Assembly (NCBI RefSeq): GCF_024227715.1
Contig: NZ_CP100451.1
Span: 1 to 64,000 of the forward strand
Direction of reading: 5' to 3'
Origin: Halomarina litorea
Lineage (GTDB): Archaea; Halobacteriota; Halobacteria; Halobacteriales; Haloarculaceae
DNA: 64,000 bases
The position numbers and the translations under genes were made by a program. The notes beneath the pieces were generated by a model, which was not told the DNA's origin, ran no database searches, and worked only from the letters and a program-made list of their open reading frames with translations. Below, one piece after another: positions 24,801 through 33,705 of this stretch (position 1 is its first letter; every line of letters starts with the position of its first letter).

Positions 24801-25448
24801 ATGACCGACTCACTCACGCGCCGACAAATGCTTCAGATGACTGGCGGTGCGGCAGTCGTTGGGCTTGCTGGGTGTACTGGAACGCAGAACAACGACGGCG
24901 GAGCGGCAAACGAATCGCTGACCGAGAGTGGCCATGACGACAACGGCACGGAGTCCGGTAACAGCGACGATGGGGAGGGTCACGACGAGGCAGTTGGTGC
25001 GCCGTCCGACACGGCCGAAGTGAACATGATTGCCAAGGATGGAGACAATCACTTTGAGCCACACGTCGTGCGGGTGAACGTCGGTGGGACCGTGACTTGG
25101 ACCAACGAGAGCGGAAGCCACTCGACGACGGCGTACCATCCCGACAACGACCAGCCTCTGCTCGTCCCGGACGGCGCAGCGGCCTGGGACAGCGGTATTC
25201 TTTCGGAGGGTGGCGCGACGTTCGAGCACACGTTCGAGACTGAGGGCGTCTACCACTACTACTGCACGCCCCATGAGACCCTCGGGATGCTCGGCACCAT
25301 CATCGTTGGAGAGCCGAATCCCGACGAACAGACTGCATTGGAGGAGCCGCCAGCAGACAAACCCAAGCGCGTTCGCGAGAAGCTCACCGAACTGAATGGA
25401 ATGGCTCGGACAGCCCTTAGCGACGATCACGAAGAGGACAGCTCGTAA
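24801..25448 (+). CDS. Halocyanin-like blue copper lipoprotein
   Basis: A 215-residue cupredoxin. Tat signal (TRRQMLQMTGG) and lipobox LAGC place it on the outer face of the membrane, followed by an acidic Asn/Gly/Asp linker. Type 1 copper ligands are visible: His in SGSHSTTAY, then YYCTPHETLGM giving Cys, His and Met. The C-terminal 40 residues beyond the domain are charged (PPADKPKRVREKL). Predicted electron carrier or extracellular copper binder. Divergent from the ArsR/DUF7521 operon. Confidence 0.92.
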   Translation: MTDSLTRRQMLQMTGGAAVVGLAGCTGTQNNDGGAANESLTESGHDDNGTESGNSDDGEGHDEAVGAPSDTAEVNMIAKDGDNHFEPHVVRVNVGGTVTWTNESGSHSTTAYHPDNDQPLLVPDGAAAWDSGILSEGGATFEHTFETEGVYHYYCTPHETLGMLGTIIVGEPNPDEQTALEEPPADKPKRVREKLTELNGMARTALSDDHEEDSS

Positions 25449-25496
25449 AACTACACTGTTGCCACATCGTTTTTGAACGATTTTTCGCTTCGACTC

Positions 25497-26039
25497 TTAC
25501 TTTACGAGTAGATTGTATCCGACGTGGACTACCGCGAGACCGAAATACCCGAAAATAAGCGCCGCCAGAGTTCGTCGAGAAAGCGACGAAAAGCCCATAT
25601 CGCCGGTATCGTGAATCTGCTCACCGAGCGCGTACGCGAACCGCCCGGCGAGTAGTGCGAACGGCAGGTGAACAAACACCAGCGGTAACACCAGCAGGTC
25701 GAGCTGGGCTGTCGCCTCCGAGCGCGACAGATATTCGAGCTTGAGCAGCAGTTCGAGGAATGCAACGGTTAGGCCAGACACGACGGTCGCAAGTAGTCCT
25801 TCGGTTTTCGAGAGGAGCTGGCCTCGCCAGTAGCTCCAGGTATAAAAGACGAGTATCAGCGGGATGAATCGGGCGAACGCCTCCTCGACGACCCCGACCA
25901 GGAGTGTCCAAGTGGCGACGGTCGTCACTCCGAGCAAGACGAGCTCAAGCTGGTATGCGATCCACACACCGATACCGGTCACAACGCTGGTCACGCTCGC
26001 GAGTCCGACTAGCGACCGATACCCGAGCGTCATGAGCAT
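25497..26039 (-). CDS. Membrane protein, possible PrsW/CPBP-like intramembrane protease
   Basis: A 180-residue protein with about six TM helices. An EE motif (VGVVEEAFARFIP, about residues 49-61), a His in VHLPFALLAGRFAYAL and a final VHVGYNLL could form a PrsW/CPBP-type metalloprotease site, but the spacing is not the classic EExxxR...H. Alternative: an uncharacterised transporter-like protein. The stop lies 48 bp from the halocyanin stop (convergent). Confidence 0.5.
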   Translation of the reverse strand: MLMTLGYRSLVGLASVTSVVTGIGVWIAYQLELVLLGVTTVATWTLLVGVVEEAFARFIPLILVFYTWSYWRGQLLSKTEGLLATVVSGLTVAFLELLLKLEYLSRSEATAQLDLLVLPLVFVHLPFALLAGRFAYALGEQIHDTGDMGFSSLSRRTLAALIFGYFGLAVVHVGYNLLVK

Positions 26040-26176
26040 CGACGAGATCTGTCTACCAGTCGGCGCGCGGCCGGGATAGGCGTACTCGTTCGAAGCGCAT
26101 CCTGCAAAGAGTCTTTATTATCGCACCCCTGTTATGCAGTACCACGAAAGTCGAGCGTCGTCACCAACTGACTGTT

Positions 26177-26911
26177 ATGCCATCCGATGAATCCGGCTCC
26201 GTTTGTCGACCGTCCGATACGGAACCCGACGTGATTGGTCGTATCGAAGAGACGCTTTTGTCACGGAGGGAGTTCCTCGCAGGACTCGGAATCGGGGGCA
26301 TCGGCGGCGCTGGGGCGGTTCTCGGTCTCACTCAAGGAGGGGAGGGCTTTCAGTCGCTGGCGACGCTCGCTGGAGGAGCCACACTTCCCACCCCAACGCG
26401 CTACTATCTTCCAGCGGTCGACGGCTTCGATAACGGTCTCATCGTCCCGTTTGATGTGAAGTTCACTGAGGGGGTGGGTGAGCTGTTCGTGAACCTGAAC
26501 GGGATTGAAGTCCGTCACGACCTCCAACTCGCGCTCCGAGAGGCGAGGGAGACCGCCACACGTCTCACTGGGGGTTCACTCGCCAATATGGCGACGCACG
26601 TCACGTTCGACTCCCCCTCATCTGGTGTGTTTGCACTACGCGGAAAGAGCTGGGAGGCCGGACTCACGGTTGCCTTCGTTGCCAGCCTCCGCCAGCGGGC
26701 ACTCTCACAGGAGACGCTCATCACGGGAATCGTCAACGACGATGGCGCGTTGCTCCCCGTCGGCGGGATCGAGACGAAAGCCCGCGCGGCGCGAGCGATC
26801 GGGGCACGGGAGCTGATCGTCTCGGCGAGCAAACCGACGGACGTGGCTGTTCAAGGACTCCAAATCGTCGAAGCCCCCTCGATTTCAGAGGCACTCGACC
26901 GAATTCTGTGA
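26177..26911 (+). CDS. Exported Lon-protease-domain (S16-like) protein without ATPase
   Basis: A 244-residue protein. The N-terminus has a Tat-like signal (LSRREFLAGLGIGGIGGAGA). The rest resembles the Lon proteolytic domain: TGIVNDDGALLPVGGIETKA near residues 186-205 matches the block before the catalytic Lys (LPxGGxxxK). At the nucleophile position, where Lon has PSAG, the sequence reads GKSWEAGL, so Glu appears to replace Ser, though the nearby Ser may serve. No AAA+ domain. An ATP-independent exported peptidase or an inactive relative is possible. Confidence 0.65.
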   Translation: MPSDESGSVCRPSDTEPDVIGRIEETLLSRREFLAGLGIGGIGGAGAVLGLTQGGEGFQSLATLAGGATLPTPTRYYLPAVDGFDNGLIVPFDVKFTEGVGELFVNLNGIEVRHDLQLALREARETATRLTGGSLANMATHVTFDSPSSGVFALRGKSWEAGLTVAFVASLRQRALSQETLITGIVNDDGALLPVGGIETKARAARAIGARELIVSASKPTDVAVQGLQIVEAPSISEALDRIL

Positions 26912-27013
26912 CCGAATCGTCCCGCGACCGACTGAGTCCAGTGCGTACGTTGCCCGGCTCTATCGATTGCATATGGGCTATGATTCAAGAACCCGGTCGG
27001 TGTAGCTCACGGT

Positions 27014-29794
27014 ATGGCCGAGACAGATCCGTTCGACGCGATTCGCGAGTTCGAGTTCGACGGGACCGCCTACCGGATGGCGGACCTGACCGCCCTCGAA
27101 GAGGCGGGACTCTGCGAACTCGACCGCCTCCCCGTCAGCATCCGAGTCCTCCTCGAATCCGTGCTCCGGAACGTCGACGGCGACACGATCACTGCCGACG
27201 ACGTCCGTAACGTCGCCTCCTGGTCATCCGACGTCCCCGACGTCGAGCTGCCCTTCACCCCCTCGCGTGTCGTCCTGCAGGACCTCACGGGCGTCCCGGC
27301 CGTCGTCGACTTGGCAGCCCTCCGGTCGGCCGTCAAGCGGGAGGGGAAGACCCCCGCCCTCGTCGAACCCGAAGTCCCCTGTGACCTCGTCATCGACCAC
27401 AGCGTGCAGGTGGACTTCTTCGGGAGCGAGGACGCCTACGAGCGGAACGTCGAACTGGAGTACGAGCGCAACGGCGAGCGCTACCGGGCGCTCAAGTGGG
27501 CCCAGCAGGCCTTCGAGGACTTCCGCGTCGTCCCGCCCGGGACCGGTATCGTCCACCAGGTGAACCTCGAGTACCTCGGGCAGGTCGTCCACGCCCGCGA
27601 GCGCGGGGGCGAGCAGTGGCTCCTGCCGGACACCCTCGTCGGGACGGACAGCCACACACCGATGATCGGCGGTATCGGCGTGGTCGGCTGGGGCGTCGGC
27701 GGCATCGAAGCCGAGGCCGCCATGCTCGGACAGCCCATCACGATGAAACTCCCCGAGGTGGTCGGCGTCCATCTCACTGGTGAACTCCCCGAGGGGGCGA
27801 CGGCGACGGACCTCGTCCTCCACGTCACCGAACGGCTTCGGGAGGTCGGCGTTGTCGACCGCTTCGTCGAGTTCTTCGGCCCCGGCGTCGCGAACCTCAC
27901 TGTTCCCGACCGGGCGACCATCGCGAATATGGCACCCGAACAGGGCTCGACCATCTCGATGTTCGGCGTCGACGAGGCGACCCTCGACTACCTCGAACTC
28001 ACAGGCCGCGACGAGGACCACATCGAACTCGTCCGAGAGTACCTCGACGCACAGGGGCTGTTCGGCGAACAGGACCCCGAGTACACCGATACGGTCGATA
28101 TCGACCTCTCGACGATCACACCCAGCCTCGCTGGCCCGAAACGCCCGCAGGACCGCGTGCCGATGGGGGAGATGAAGACCCACTTCCGGAAGCTCGTCCA
28201 CGGCGAGTTCGAGGACGACCTCCACGAGATCGACGAGGACGCGCTCACCCGATGGCTCGGAGAGAGCAGCGCTCCCGACACCGACCGGCCCGACACCGAC
28301 CTGCCGGAGGCAGACATCGGTGACCTCGACAAACGAGTCGAGGTTGACGTGAACGGCGAGACGACCGAAATCGGTCACGGGAGCGTCGTGGTCAGCGCCA
28401 TCACGAGCTGTACCAACACCTCAAACCCGTCGGTGATGCTCGCGGCGGGCTTGCTCGCCCGCAACGCCGTCGAGCGCGGTCTCGATGTCCCCGCGTACGT
28501 CAAAACGAGCCTCGCCCCCGGTAGTCGCGTCGTCACCGAGTACCTCGAAGCGTCGGGCCTCCTCCCGTACCTGGAGGACCTCGGCTACAACGTCGTCGGC
28601 TACGGCTGTACGACCTGTATCGGGAACGCCGGTCCACTTCCCGAACCCATCGAGCGCGCCATCGACGACCACGACCTCTGGACGACGAGCGTCCTCTCGG
28701 GCAACCGGAACTTCGAGGCGCGTATCCACCCGAAGGTCCGGGCGAACTACCTCGCCAGCCCGCCGCTGGTCGTCGCCTACGGGCTCGCCGGGCGGATGGA
28801 CGTCGACCTCGAACACGACCCGCTGGGCACGGACGAGGACGGCGAACCGGTCTACCTAGCCGACCTCTGGCCCAGCGCCGACGAGATTCTCGCGGCCGTC
28901 CACGACAGCGTCGACGCCTCGATGTTCGAGGAGAAGTACGCCGAGGTGTTCGAGGGCGACGAGCGCTGGGAGGCCCTCGACGCCCCCACGGGGGACGTCT
29001 ACGAGTGGGACGACGCCTCGACGTACATCCGCGAACCGCCGTTCTTCGAGGACTTCCCGCTCGACGAGCCGGGCGTCGCCGACGTCGAGGGCGCCCGGAC
29101 GCTCCTGTTGCTCGGCGACACCGTCACGACCGACCATATCAGCCCCGCGGGGCCGTTCTCCCGCGACCTTCCCGCAGGTAAGTGGCTCGTCGACCACGGC
29201 GTCGAGCCCCACGAGTTCAACACGTACGGCGCTCGTCGGGGGAACCACGAGGTGATGATGCGAGGGACGTTCGCCAACGTCCGTATCGAGAACGAGATGC
29301 TCGACGGTGTCGAGGGCGGCTACACGGTTCACCACCCCACGGAGGAACAGACGACCGTCTTCGAGGCCAGTCGGCGCTACCGCGAGGACGATACGCCACT
29401 GGTCGTCTTCGCGGGCGAGGAACTCGGCACGGGGTCGAGTCGTGACTGGGCCGCGAAGGGGACCGACCTGCTCGGCGTCCGGGCGACCATCGCGGAGAGC
29501 TACGAACGCATCTTCCGGGACAACCTTGTGGGCATGGGAGTCCTCCCACTCCAGTTCGCGGAAGGCGACTCGTGGGAATCACTCGGCATCAACGGGTCCG
29601 AGCACGTCTCGGTTCGGGGGCTCGACGACGGACTGAGCGTGAACAACGACCTCACGGTCGTCGCCGAGCGAGCCGACGGTTCGACCGTCGAGTTCCCTGT
29701 CACCGCGCAGGTCGGGACACCGGCGGCCGTCCGCTACGTCCAGAACGGGGGCATCTTGCACCTCGTGCTCCGTCGTCTGCTCATCGAACAGTAG
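27014..29794 (+). CDS. acnA: Aconitate hydratase (AcnA/IRP type)
   Basis: A 926-residue, full-length AcnA-type enzyme interconverting citrate and isocitrate in the TCA cycle. The 4Fe-4S cysteines are in AITSCTNTSNPSVM (near 465) and YGCTTCIGNAGP (near 533). The active-site block GTDSHTPMIGGIGVVGWGVG lies near 212-231, and the C-terminal swivel domain shows GDTVTTDHISPAGP and GTGSSRDWAAKG. It looks intact. Aconitase is normally core metabolism, so its place here beside accessory genes is notable; it may be a second copy. Confidence 0.95.
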   Translation: MAETDPFDAIREFEFDGTAYRMADLTALEEAGLCELDRLPVSIRVLLESVLRNVDGDTITADDVRNVASWSSDVPDVELPFTPSRVVLQDLTGVPAVVDLAALRSAVKREGKTPALVEPEVPCDLVIDHSVQVDFFGSEDAYERNVELEYERNGERYRALKWAQQAFEDFRVVPPGTGIVHQVNLEYLGQVVHARERGGEQWLLPDTLVGTDSHTPMIGGIGVVGWGVGGIEAEAAMLGQPITMKLPEVVGVHLTGELPEGATATDLVLHVTERLREVGVVDRFVEFFGPGVANLTVPDRATIANMAPEQGSTISMFGVDEATLDYLELTGRDEDHIELVREYLDAQGLFGEQDPEYTDTVDIDLSTITPSLAGPKRPQDRVPMGEMKTHFRKLVHGEFEDDLHEIDEDALTRWLGESSAPDTDRPDTDLPEADIGDLDKRVEVDVNGETTEIGHGSVVVSAITSCTNTSNPSVMLAAGLLARNAVERGLDVPAYVKTSLAPGSRVVTEYLEASGLLPYLEDLGYNVVGYGCTTCIGNAGPLPEPIERAIDDHDLWTTSVLSGNRNFEARIHPKVRANYLASPPLVVAYGLAGRMDVDLEHDPLGTDEDGEPVYLADLWPSADEILAAVHDSVDASMFEEKYAEVFEGDERWEALDAPTGDVYEWDDASTYIREPPFFEDFPLDEPGVADVEGARTLLLLGDTVTTDHISPAGPFSRDLPAGKWLVDHGVEPHEFNTYGARRGNHEVMMRGTFANVRIENEMLDGVEGGYTVHHPTEEQTTVFEASRRYREDDTPLVVFAGEELGTGSSRDWAAKGTDLLGVRATIAESYERIFRDNLVGMGVLPLQFAEGDSWESLGINGSEHVSVRGLDDGLSVNNDLTVVAERADGSTVEFPVTAQVGTPAAVRYVQNGGILHLVLRRLLIEQ

Positions 29795-29867
29795 CCGTAC
29801 AGAGTCGACCGGTGCTTGCCTTTCAGTATTGGTGATACAAATTTGGTACTCAACGTAGTTATCGGAA

Positions 29868-30336
29868 TTAATCCCCAAGGAACCTATTCGGTTCCTCAAA
29901 TTCTTCGGATGAAAGAATTGTTTCCGTATCGAACACATCAAATCGTTCAAAGTGGTTGTCAATCGTCAGGACAGTGTTCACTCCTTCGTCGACCGCGACC
30001 TGTGCATAATACCCGTCCCAGCTGTCAACATTTGTCTCACTCGCCAGAGAAAATCCATCCCGAACGATGTCTTCAGACATATTGTCGTGCCAGTGGATCC
30101 GTTTCGCGTCCATAAAATTCTGTAGAAGGCGGGACGCGTCCCTGTTTGAGCGCCCATAGTACGTCGTCAAGACAGTATGCGCTCCAAACAGCGCAGGATT
30201 ACGGGACAACGGCGTCTATGTTACCAGTGATGGCATCTCGGACGTATGAGAGCGCAGCATCACGGACAAGGGCCTCTGTGTGTGCGAGTGCAATTACCCC
30301 GACGTTGAAGAGATACGGCCCGTCACCGTCACTCAT
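29868..30336 (-). pseudogene. VapC-like PIN-domain toxin, frameshifted
   Basis: The first part starts at 30336 (MSDGDGPYLFNVGVIALAHT) and ends at a premature stop after NIDAVVP. The rest continues in another frame from about 30205 down to 29868 (PALFGAHTVLTTYYGRSN, SWDGYYAQVAVDEGVNTVLT). A single extra T/A pair in AGGATTACGGG (30195-30205) explains the break: without it the sequence reads VVPYPALFGAH. PIN acidic residues are present in NVDSWDGY and TIDNHFERFD. The start overlaps the antitoxin gene end by 8 nt, as in vapBC operons. Toxin probably inactive unless this is a sequencing error. Confidence 0.85.
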
Positions 30337-30613
30337 TACTATTCCGTTCGGCTCCTCTTCGAATGGCGTCTCGGTGCTTCTGAGCAATTGGGTCGGCTCC
30401 CCCGTCAAGCGGCGTCGTCTCACCCCGTTCCGGAGACGTTTCCGCAACGAGTTGTTCCATGCGCTCGATAATCTGTTCGGGGTTGTCTTCGGGTTCAACG
30501 ACTGCTTTCCCATCCTCTTCGTGGATCTCTACCTCAGTACCGGGAGTAATCCCGAGACGCTCTCGTACCTCCCGTGGGAGAACGATCCGCCCTTTTGAAT
30601 CCACCTTCGCCAT
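30329..30613 (-). CDS. AbrB-type antitoxin (VapB-like)
   Basis: A 94-residue protein starting MAKVDSKGRIVLPREVRERL, the swapped-hairpin AbrB/SpoVT DNA-binding domain (GITPGTEVEIHEEDGKAVVE). The acidic C-terminal half would bind the PIN toxin and ends in the toxin start. Start chosen at the domain edge; an upstream ATG adds 9 residues. The partner is broken, so the antitoxin persists alone. Confidence 0.88.
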   Translation of the reverse strand: MAKVDSKGRIVLPREVRERLGITPGTEVEIHEEDGKAVVEPEDNPEQIIERMEQLVAETSPERGETTPLDGGADPIAQKHRDAIRRGAERNSNE

Positions 30614-30719
30614 ATTCCCACCTAGAGTGAGAACGATCATAACGTTTGCTCAGAACCCTACTCCCAGCCCCGACTCGAAGTAGAGCAGCGATATTACCAG
30701 CTATCACGAAGATAGCGAC

Positions 30720-31592
30720 TCATCGCCGTGTTGCGGTGACGAGCAGATGTCTGAGGTGCGGGAGCGCACGATGGGCGTGTCGGATTTGTTCGCTCACTGC
30801 CTGTCGGTCCATTCCCCAGTGAGAGAGCAGCCGTTCAACGACCCCTTCGATATGCATCTCGAAGAACAGATACAGGCGCGTCCACTTCTGGAATCGACCA
30901 ATACTGTTCGCAGTGATGTCCTGAACAGTATCAATGGTGACCCCGGCGTGTTCGAGGTCCGTCAGGTACTGTTCGACGGTCGAGAGCGGCGGCATGTCCC
31001 AGGCCTCTGCGAAATCCGTGACAGCATCTGCTTCAGCCGTTCCGACACTGTCACTCATGAGTAGGTCCGATATCGCGAGCACACCGCCCGATTTTAGCAC
31101 ACGCGCTAGTTCCTCGAATGCAGCGGGCTTGTCCGGGATGTAGACTAGCGAATCGACGGCGGTACAGACATCGACGGTATTCGTCGCAATTGGTAGTCCG
31201 GTCGCATCGCCCACGAGAAACTTCGCCCCGATTCCATGCGTCGTCGCGTTCGTGCGTGCAGTGGCGATATTGAACGGGACGAGGTCGACCCCAAGTGCGG
31301 GGACGTTCAGCTCCTCGGCGAGTTCGATCGTCGGCCCGCCCCGACCACAGCCAACATCCAAGAGCTGTGTCTCTTCGGTATCGACGAGCCGAGGTTTCAG
31401 CTCGGTTGCAATCTTTATTGCGAGACGCCGTTGGCTCGATCCGAGAACGTAAGGCAAATACCACGGCGAGTAGCCCATATTGAGGAACGACTCGGTGTCG
31501 AGCAGAAAATCGAATCCGCGCCAGATGTCGGCTCGCTCGCCACGGTACGAGAACTGGTCCGTAATCCGGTCGTGGAGTGAGTCCGACACCAT
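30720..31592 (-). CDS. Class I SAM-dependent methyltransferase
   Basis: A 290-residue methyltransferase. SAM site LLDVGCGRGGPTIELAEEL near residues 77-95, motif II VPALGVDLVPFNI near 97-109, VGDATGLPIATNTVDV near 127-142, and ELARVLKSGGVLAISDLLM. The N-terminal extension with ESFLNMGYSPW and the layout resemble the tocopherol/phosphoethanolamine N-methyltransferase-like group; substrate unknown. It starts 3 nt after the stop of the upstream gene, so they are cotranscribed. Confidence 0.85.
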   Translation of the reverse strand: MVSDSLHDRITDQFSYRGERADIWRGFDFLLDTESFLNMGYSPWYLPYVLGSSQRRLAIKIATELKPRLVDTEETQLLDVGCGRGGPTIELAEELNVPALGVDLVPFNIATARTNATTHGIGAKFLVGDATGLPIATNTVDVCTAVDSLVYIPDKPAAFEELARVLKSGGVLAISDLLMSDSVGTAEADAVTDFAEAWDMPPLSTVEQYLTDLEHAGVTIDTVQDITANSIGRFQKWTRLYLFFEMHIEGVVERLLSHWGMDRQAVSEQIRHAHRALPHLRHLLVTATRR

Positions 31593-31595
31593 CCG

Positions 31596-31979
31596 TTACT
31601 CCGAGTATTCCGAGAGCTTCGAAACCTCTGAATAGCAGTACGCCGATTCGCTGCCGTACTCTAGCTCGGTACACCCTCGCGGACGCTGGTAGTCGATGTC
31701 TTTGTGGCGACGGAGGTAGGTGACGTAGCCGTCGTCGACGCGGTCGAGGATATCGTGACAGACCCATCTCTCGCCGAACCAGTTCGCACCAAGGTTCCTG
31801 TAGGGGCAGAGGAATATCGTCCGTTCGACTGCGTCGACCCGTGGCGTCTCGACGATGCGAACCCCGACGAGCCGATACGCGAGTCGAAGCCGTCGGACGA
31901 CGGCACGCGGTGTGGTCGCGCCGAGAAAGAGGACGTGAGCTGCGAGGTACCCGAACCCGTGGAGAAGTCGCCTGATCAT
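31596..31979 (-). CDS. Hypothetical protein with Cys-containing core
   Basis: A 127-residue protein. The N-terminus is a possible membrane-associated helix (LHGFGYLAAHVLFLGATTP), followed by an alpha/beta stretch FLCPYRNLGANWFGERWVCH, then HKDIDYQRPRGCTELEYG. Three spaced cysteines and a His suggest a metal or FeS site. The family is not recognised. Operon with the methyltransferase, perhaps for modification of one substrate. Confidence 0.6.
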   Translation of the reverse strand: MIRRLLHGFGYLAAHVLFLGATTPRAVVRRLRLAYRLVGVRIVETPRVDAVERTIFLCPYRNLGANWFGERWVCHDILDRVDDGYVTYLRRHKDIDYQRPRGCTELEYGSESAYCYSEVSKLSEYSE

Positions 31980-32164
31980 CGGATTTCGTAGCTCCGGACG
32001 GGAAACCCATTGGGTAACTGTCGGGCCATCCCTCGTCGAACAGTCACGCGTCGCTCCTCACCGTGCTGCTTGCTCTCGGTACCCGACCCGATGAGCGTCA
32101 CTGCGTCGACACCGACGGACACAGCGGGAGTGGCCGAGAACAGTACAGATTCCGACCGATTCAT
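31976..32164 (-). CDS. Possible small protein at the head of the methyltransferase operon
   Basis: A 62-residue frame whose stop overlaps the next start in an ATGA. Contains a short hydrophobic start (VLFSATPAVSVGVDAVTLIG) and a basic tail. The overlap favours a real gene, but the sequence is not acidic and no family is recognised; it could be a chance frame or the end of a degraded gene. Confidence 0.3.
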   Translation of the reverse strand: MNRSESVLFSATPAVSVGVDAVTLIGSGTESKQHGEERRVTVRRGMARQLPNGFPVRSYEIR

Positions 32165-32323
32165 GATCTTGACACGGTGGTTATACGAGTCACACCTCTA
32201 TTGCGATTACGGCTTCTTTTGCTTGCAATCTACGAGCTTCATGTTTCGATTACCGTGCTTTTTGGAACGTACCATTTGGAATCTATGATCATGGGCGTCT
32301 TGTGAGGGGCAACCGACTTGTCG
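31980..32323. other. Divergent intergenic region
   Basis: Apart from the doubtful small frame at 31976-32164 no gene is supported. The stretch 32170-32310 is AT-rich and should hold the plus-strand promoter for the two small membrane genes that follow. A short plus-strand frame ending at 32305 is hydrophobic at its end but has no clear start. Confidence 0.35.
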
Positions 32324-32644
32324 ATGGCCAAACTGCACGTACCTATGTTCGTCTCCCACGTCGAGTGGCTCACAACGGGACTCATCGTCCTGAGTTCGGT
32401 GTATTCAGTGTCGAAGATCCTCACAATTCGGCACCAGTATCAGGGAATATACGGCCAGTTTCTCGAGGGAATTCCACTCATGGGTGCTCTCTTCGGAATC
32501 GCTCATATTGGGTGGATCGTCTCTCTTCCACACGACGTTCTCAGTGTAACAGAGGCCGGCGCTGCGATTGGTGTCTTGGCGGTAGTGGCTGGATTGGGTT
32601 ATATCCACCCACGGCTGAGTTATTCAGGCGGTGAATCGTCGTGA
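32324..32644 (+). CDS. Small three-TM membrane protein
   Basis: A 106-residue protein starting MAKLHVPMFVSHVEWLTTGL. The TM helices are WLTTGLIVLSSVYSVSKIL, GIPLMGALFGIAHIGWIVSL and EAGAAIGVLAVVAGLGYI. Start chosen at the ATG; a TTG 6 nt earlier is also open. The stop overlaps the GTG start of the next gene, so both are translated together. No known family recognised. Confidence 0.65.
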   Translation: MAKLHVPMFVSHVEWLTTGLIVLSSVYSVSKILTIRHQYQGIYGQFLEGIPLMGALFGIAHIGWIVSLPHDVLSVTEAGAAIGVLAVVAGLGYIHPRLSYSGGESS

Positions 32645-32940
32645 ATCAGCTCCTCTCGACGGTCCTCTTGATAGGAGTATCGGGGACAATTGCCCTCCTG
32701 TGTTACGTGTTTCTGTATCGTGAGTATATCCTCGTAATCCAGCGTCCGTTCTTCTTCAGACTCGGACTCGGCGCATTCCTCGCTGCGATTCTCAGTGTGA
32801 GCTCCTTGGTGTTCGAGCAGGTTCCGCTACATCTCTCACATGCCGTGCTTGCAGTTGCTGTTGCCGCTGCCGTCCACGCCATTCAAGACGGCCTCTCCCC
32901 CGAGAACGAGGGCTGGTTTCATTCCTTGTTCCGACCGTGA
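32641..32940 (+). CDS. Small three-TM membrane protein
   Basis: A 99-residue protein with a GTG start overlapping the preceding stop by 4 nt. Helices: LLSTVLLIGVSGTIALLCYV, FRLGLGAFLAAILSVSSLVF and LSHAVLAVAVAAAVHAIQ. The first is N-terminal and uncleaved. It forms a two-gene unit with the preceding membrane protein; function unknown. Confidence 0.65.
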   Translation: MNQLLSTVLLIGVSGTIALLCYVFLYREYILVIQRPFFFRLGLGAFLAAILSVSSLVFEQVPLHLSHAVLAVAVAAAVHAIQDGLSPENEGWFHSLFRP

Positions 32941-33111
32941 GTCCACTGGGAGTGGCGAAACGCTCCGTTCGATCCGTTTTCTTGTCGTGACGGCCGTGCT
33001 TCTCGGCTGGAAGGGCTCTACTTCAACCGGGAGTCGATCCGGTCTGGAATCGACAGGGTACAATAGACCTGAACCGGGAACGTCAATACCCGTCGAGGGT
33101 CTCTATCGAGT

Positions 33112-33636
33112 GTGCTGTTTTGGGTTCACGCCGCGGTCGCGTATCTCAGCTATCGCACGGTCGTCCGTAGGGTCTGGGAAAAGCAACCTCACGGAGACGA
33201 TATTATCGCACTCTGTGGAGGTGCATTACTCCCCGATCTCATCGATAAGCCGCTGACTCTCGTGATTTCTTCGCTCCCAAGTCGGTCGGTGGCACACTCG
33301 CTGTTCGTGACCGTTGTCCTCATCGCGGCTATGGGTACTCTCGCAAAACGGCGAGGAAAGCGAGAGTTCGGTGCAGTATTCGCACTCGGATATCTCTCCC
33401 ATCTCGGTGCTGATCTCGTTGATTACGTATTCATCCCGGAAGAGACGATTTTGTTTCTGTTTTGGCCGGTCGTCACCGAGTACCACCATATCAGCACGAT
33501 CGGTGACCTCCTCGCCTTGCTCTCGTCGACGCCATACGTTCTCGCTCAGACTGTCGTGACACTGGTCGCGAGTGCTCTGTGGATTCATGACGGAAAGCCG
33601 GGGTACTCGTTCTCGAAACGATCCCGAAGCCCCTGA
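33112..33636 (+). CDS. YdjM-like membrane-bound metal-dependent hydrolase
   Basis: A 174-residue protein with a GTG start. The sequence follows the YdjM/LexA-regulated membrane hydrolase pattern: HAAVAYLSYRTV near the start, ALLPDLIDKPLT near residue 39, SVAHSLFVTVVLI near 60 and LGYLSHLGADLVDY near 90. Conserved His and Asp residues at membrane edges form the putative metal site. Activity unproven in this family. Confidence 0.72.
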   Translation: MLFWVHAAVAYLSYRTVVRRVWEKQPHGDDIIALCGGALLPDLIDKPLTLVISSLPSRSVAHSLFVTVVLIAAMGTLAKRRGKREFGAVFALGYLSHLGADLVDYVFIPEETILFLFWPVVTEYHHISTIGDLLALLSSTPYVLAQTVVTLVASALWIHDGKPGYSFSKRSRSP

Positions 33637-33705
33637 CTGTGGGTGGACCCTAGTCGTCGGTTCGAAATCGGTCTCGAATAGAATACGGAACGGACCCGAC
33701 TGTAC

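Noticed and set aside
27224-28378. A 384-residue open frame on the minus strand
   Set aside because: Entirely antisense to aconitase, whose protein is unmistakable.
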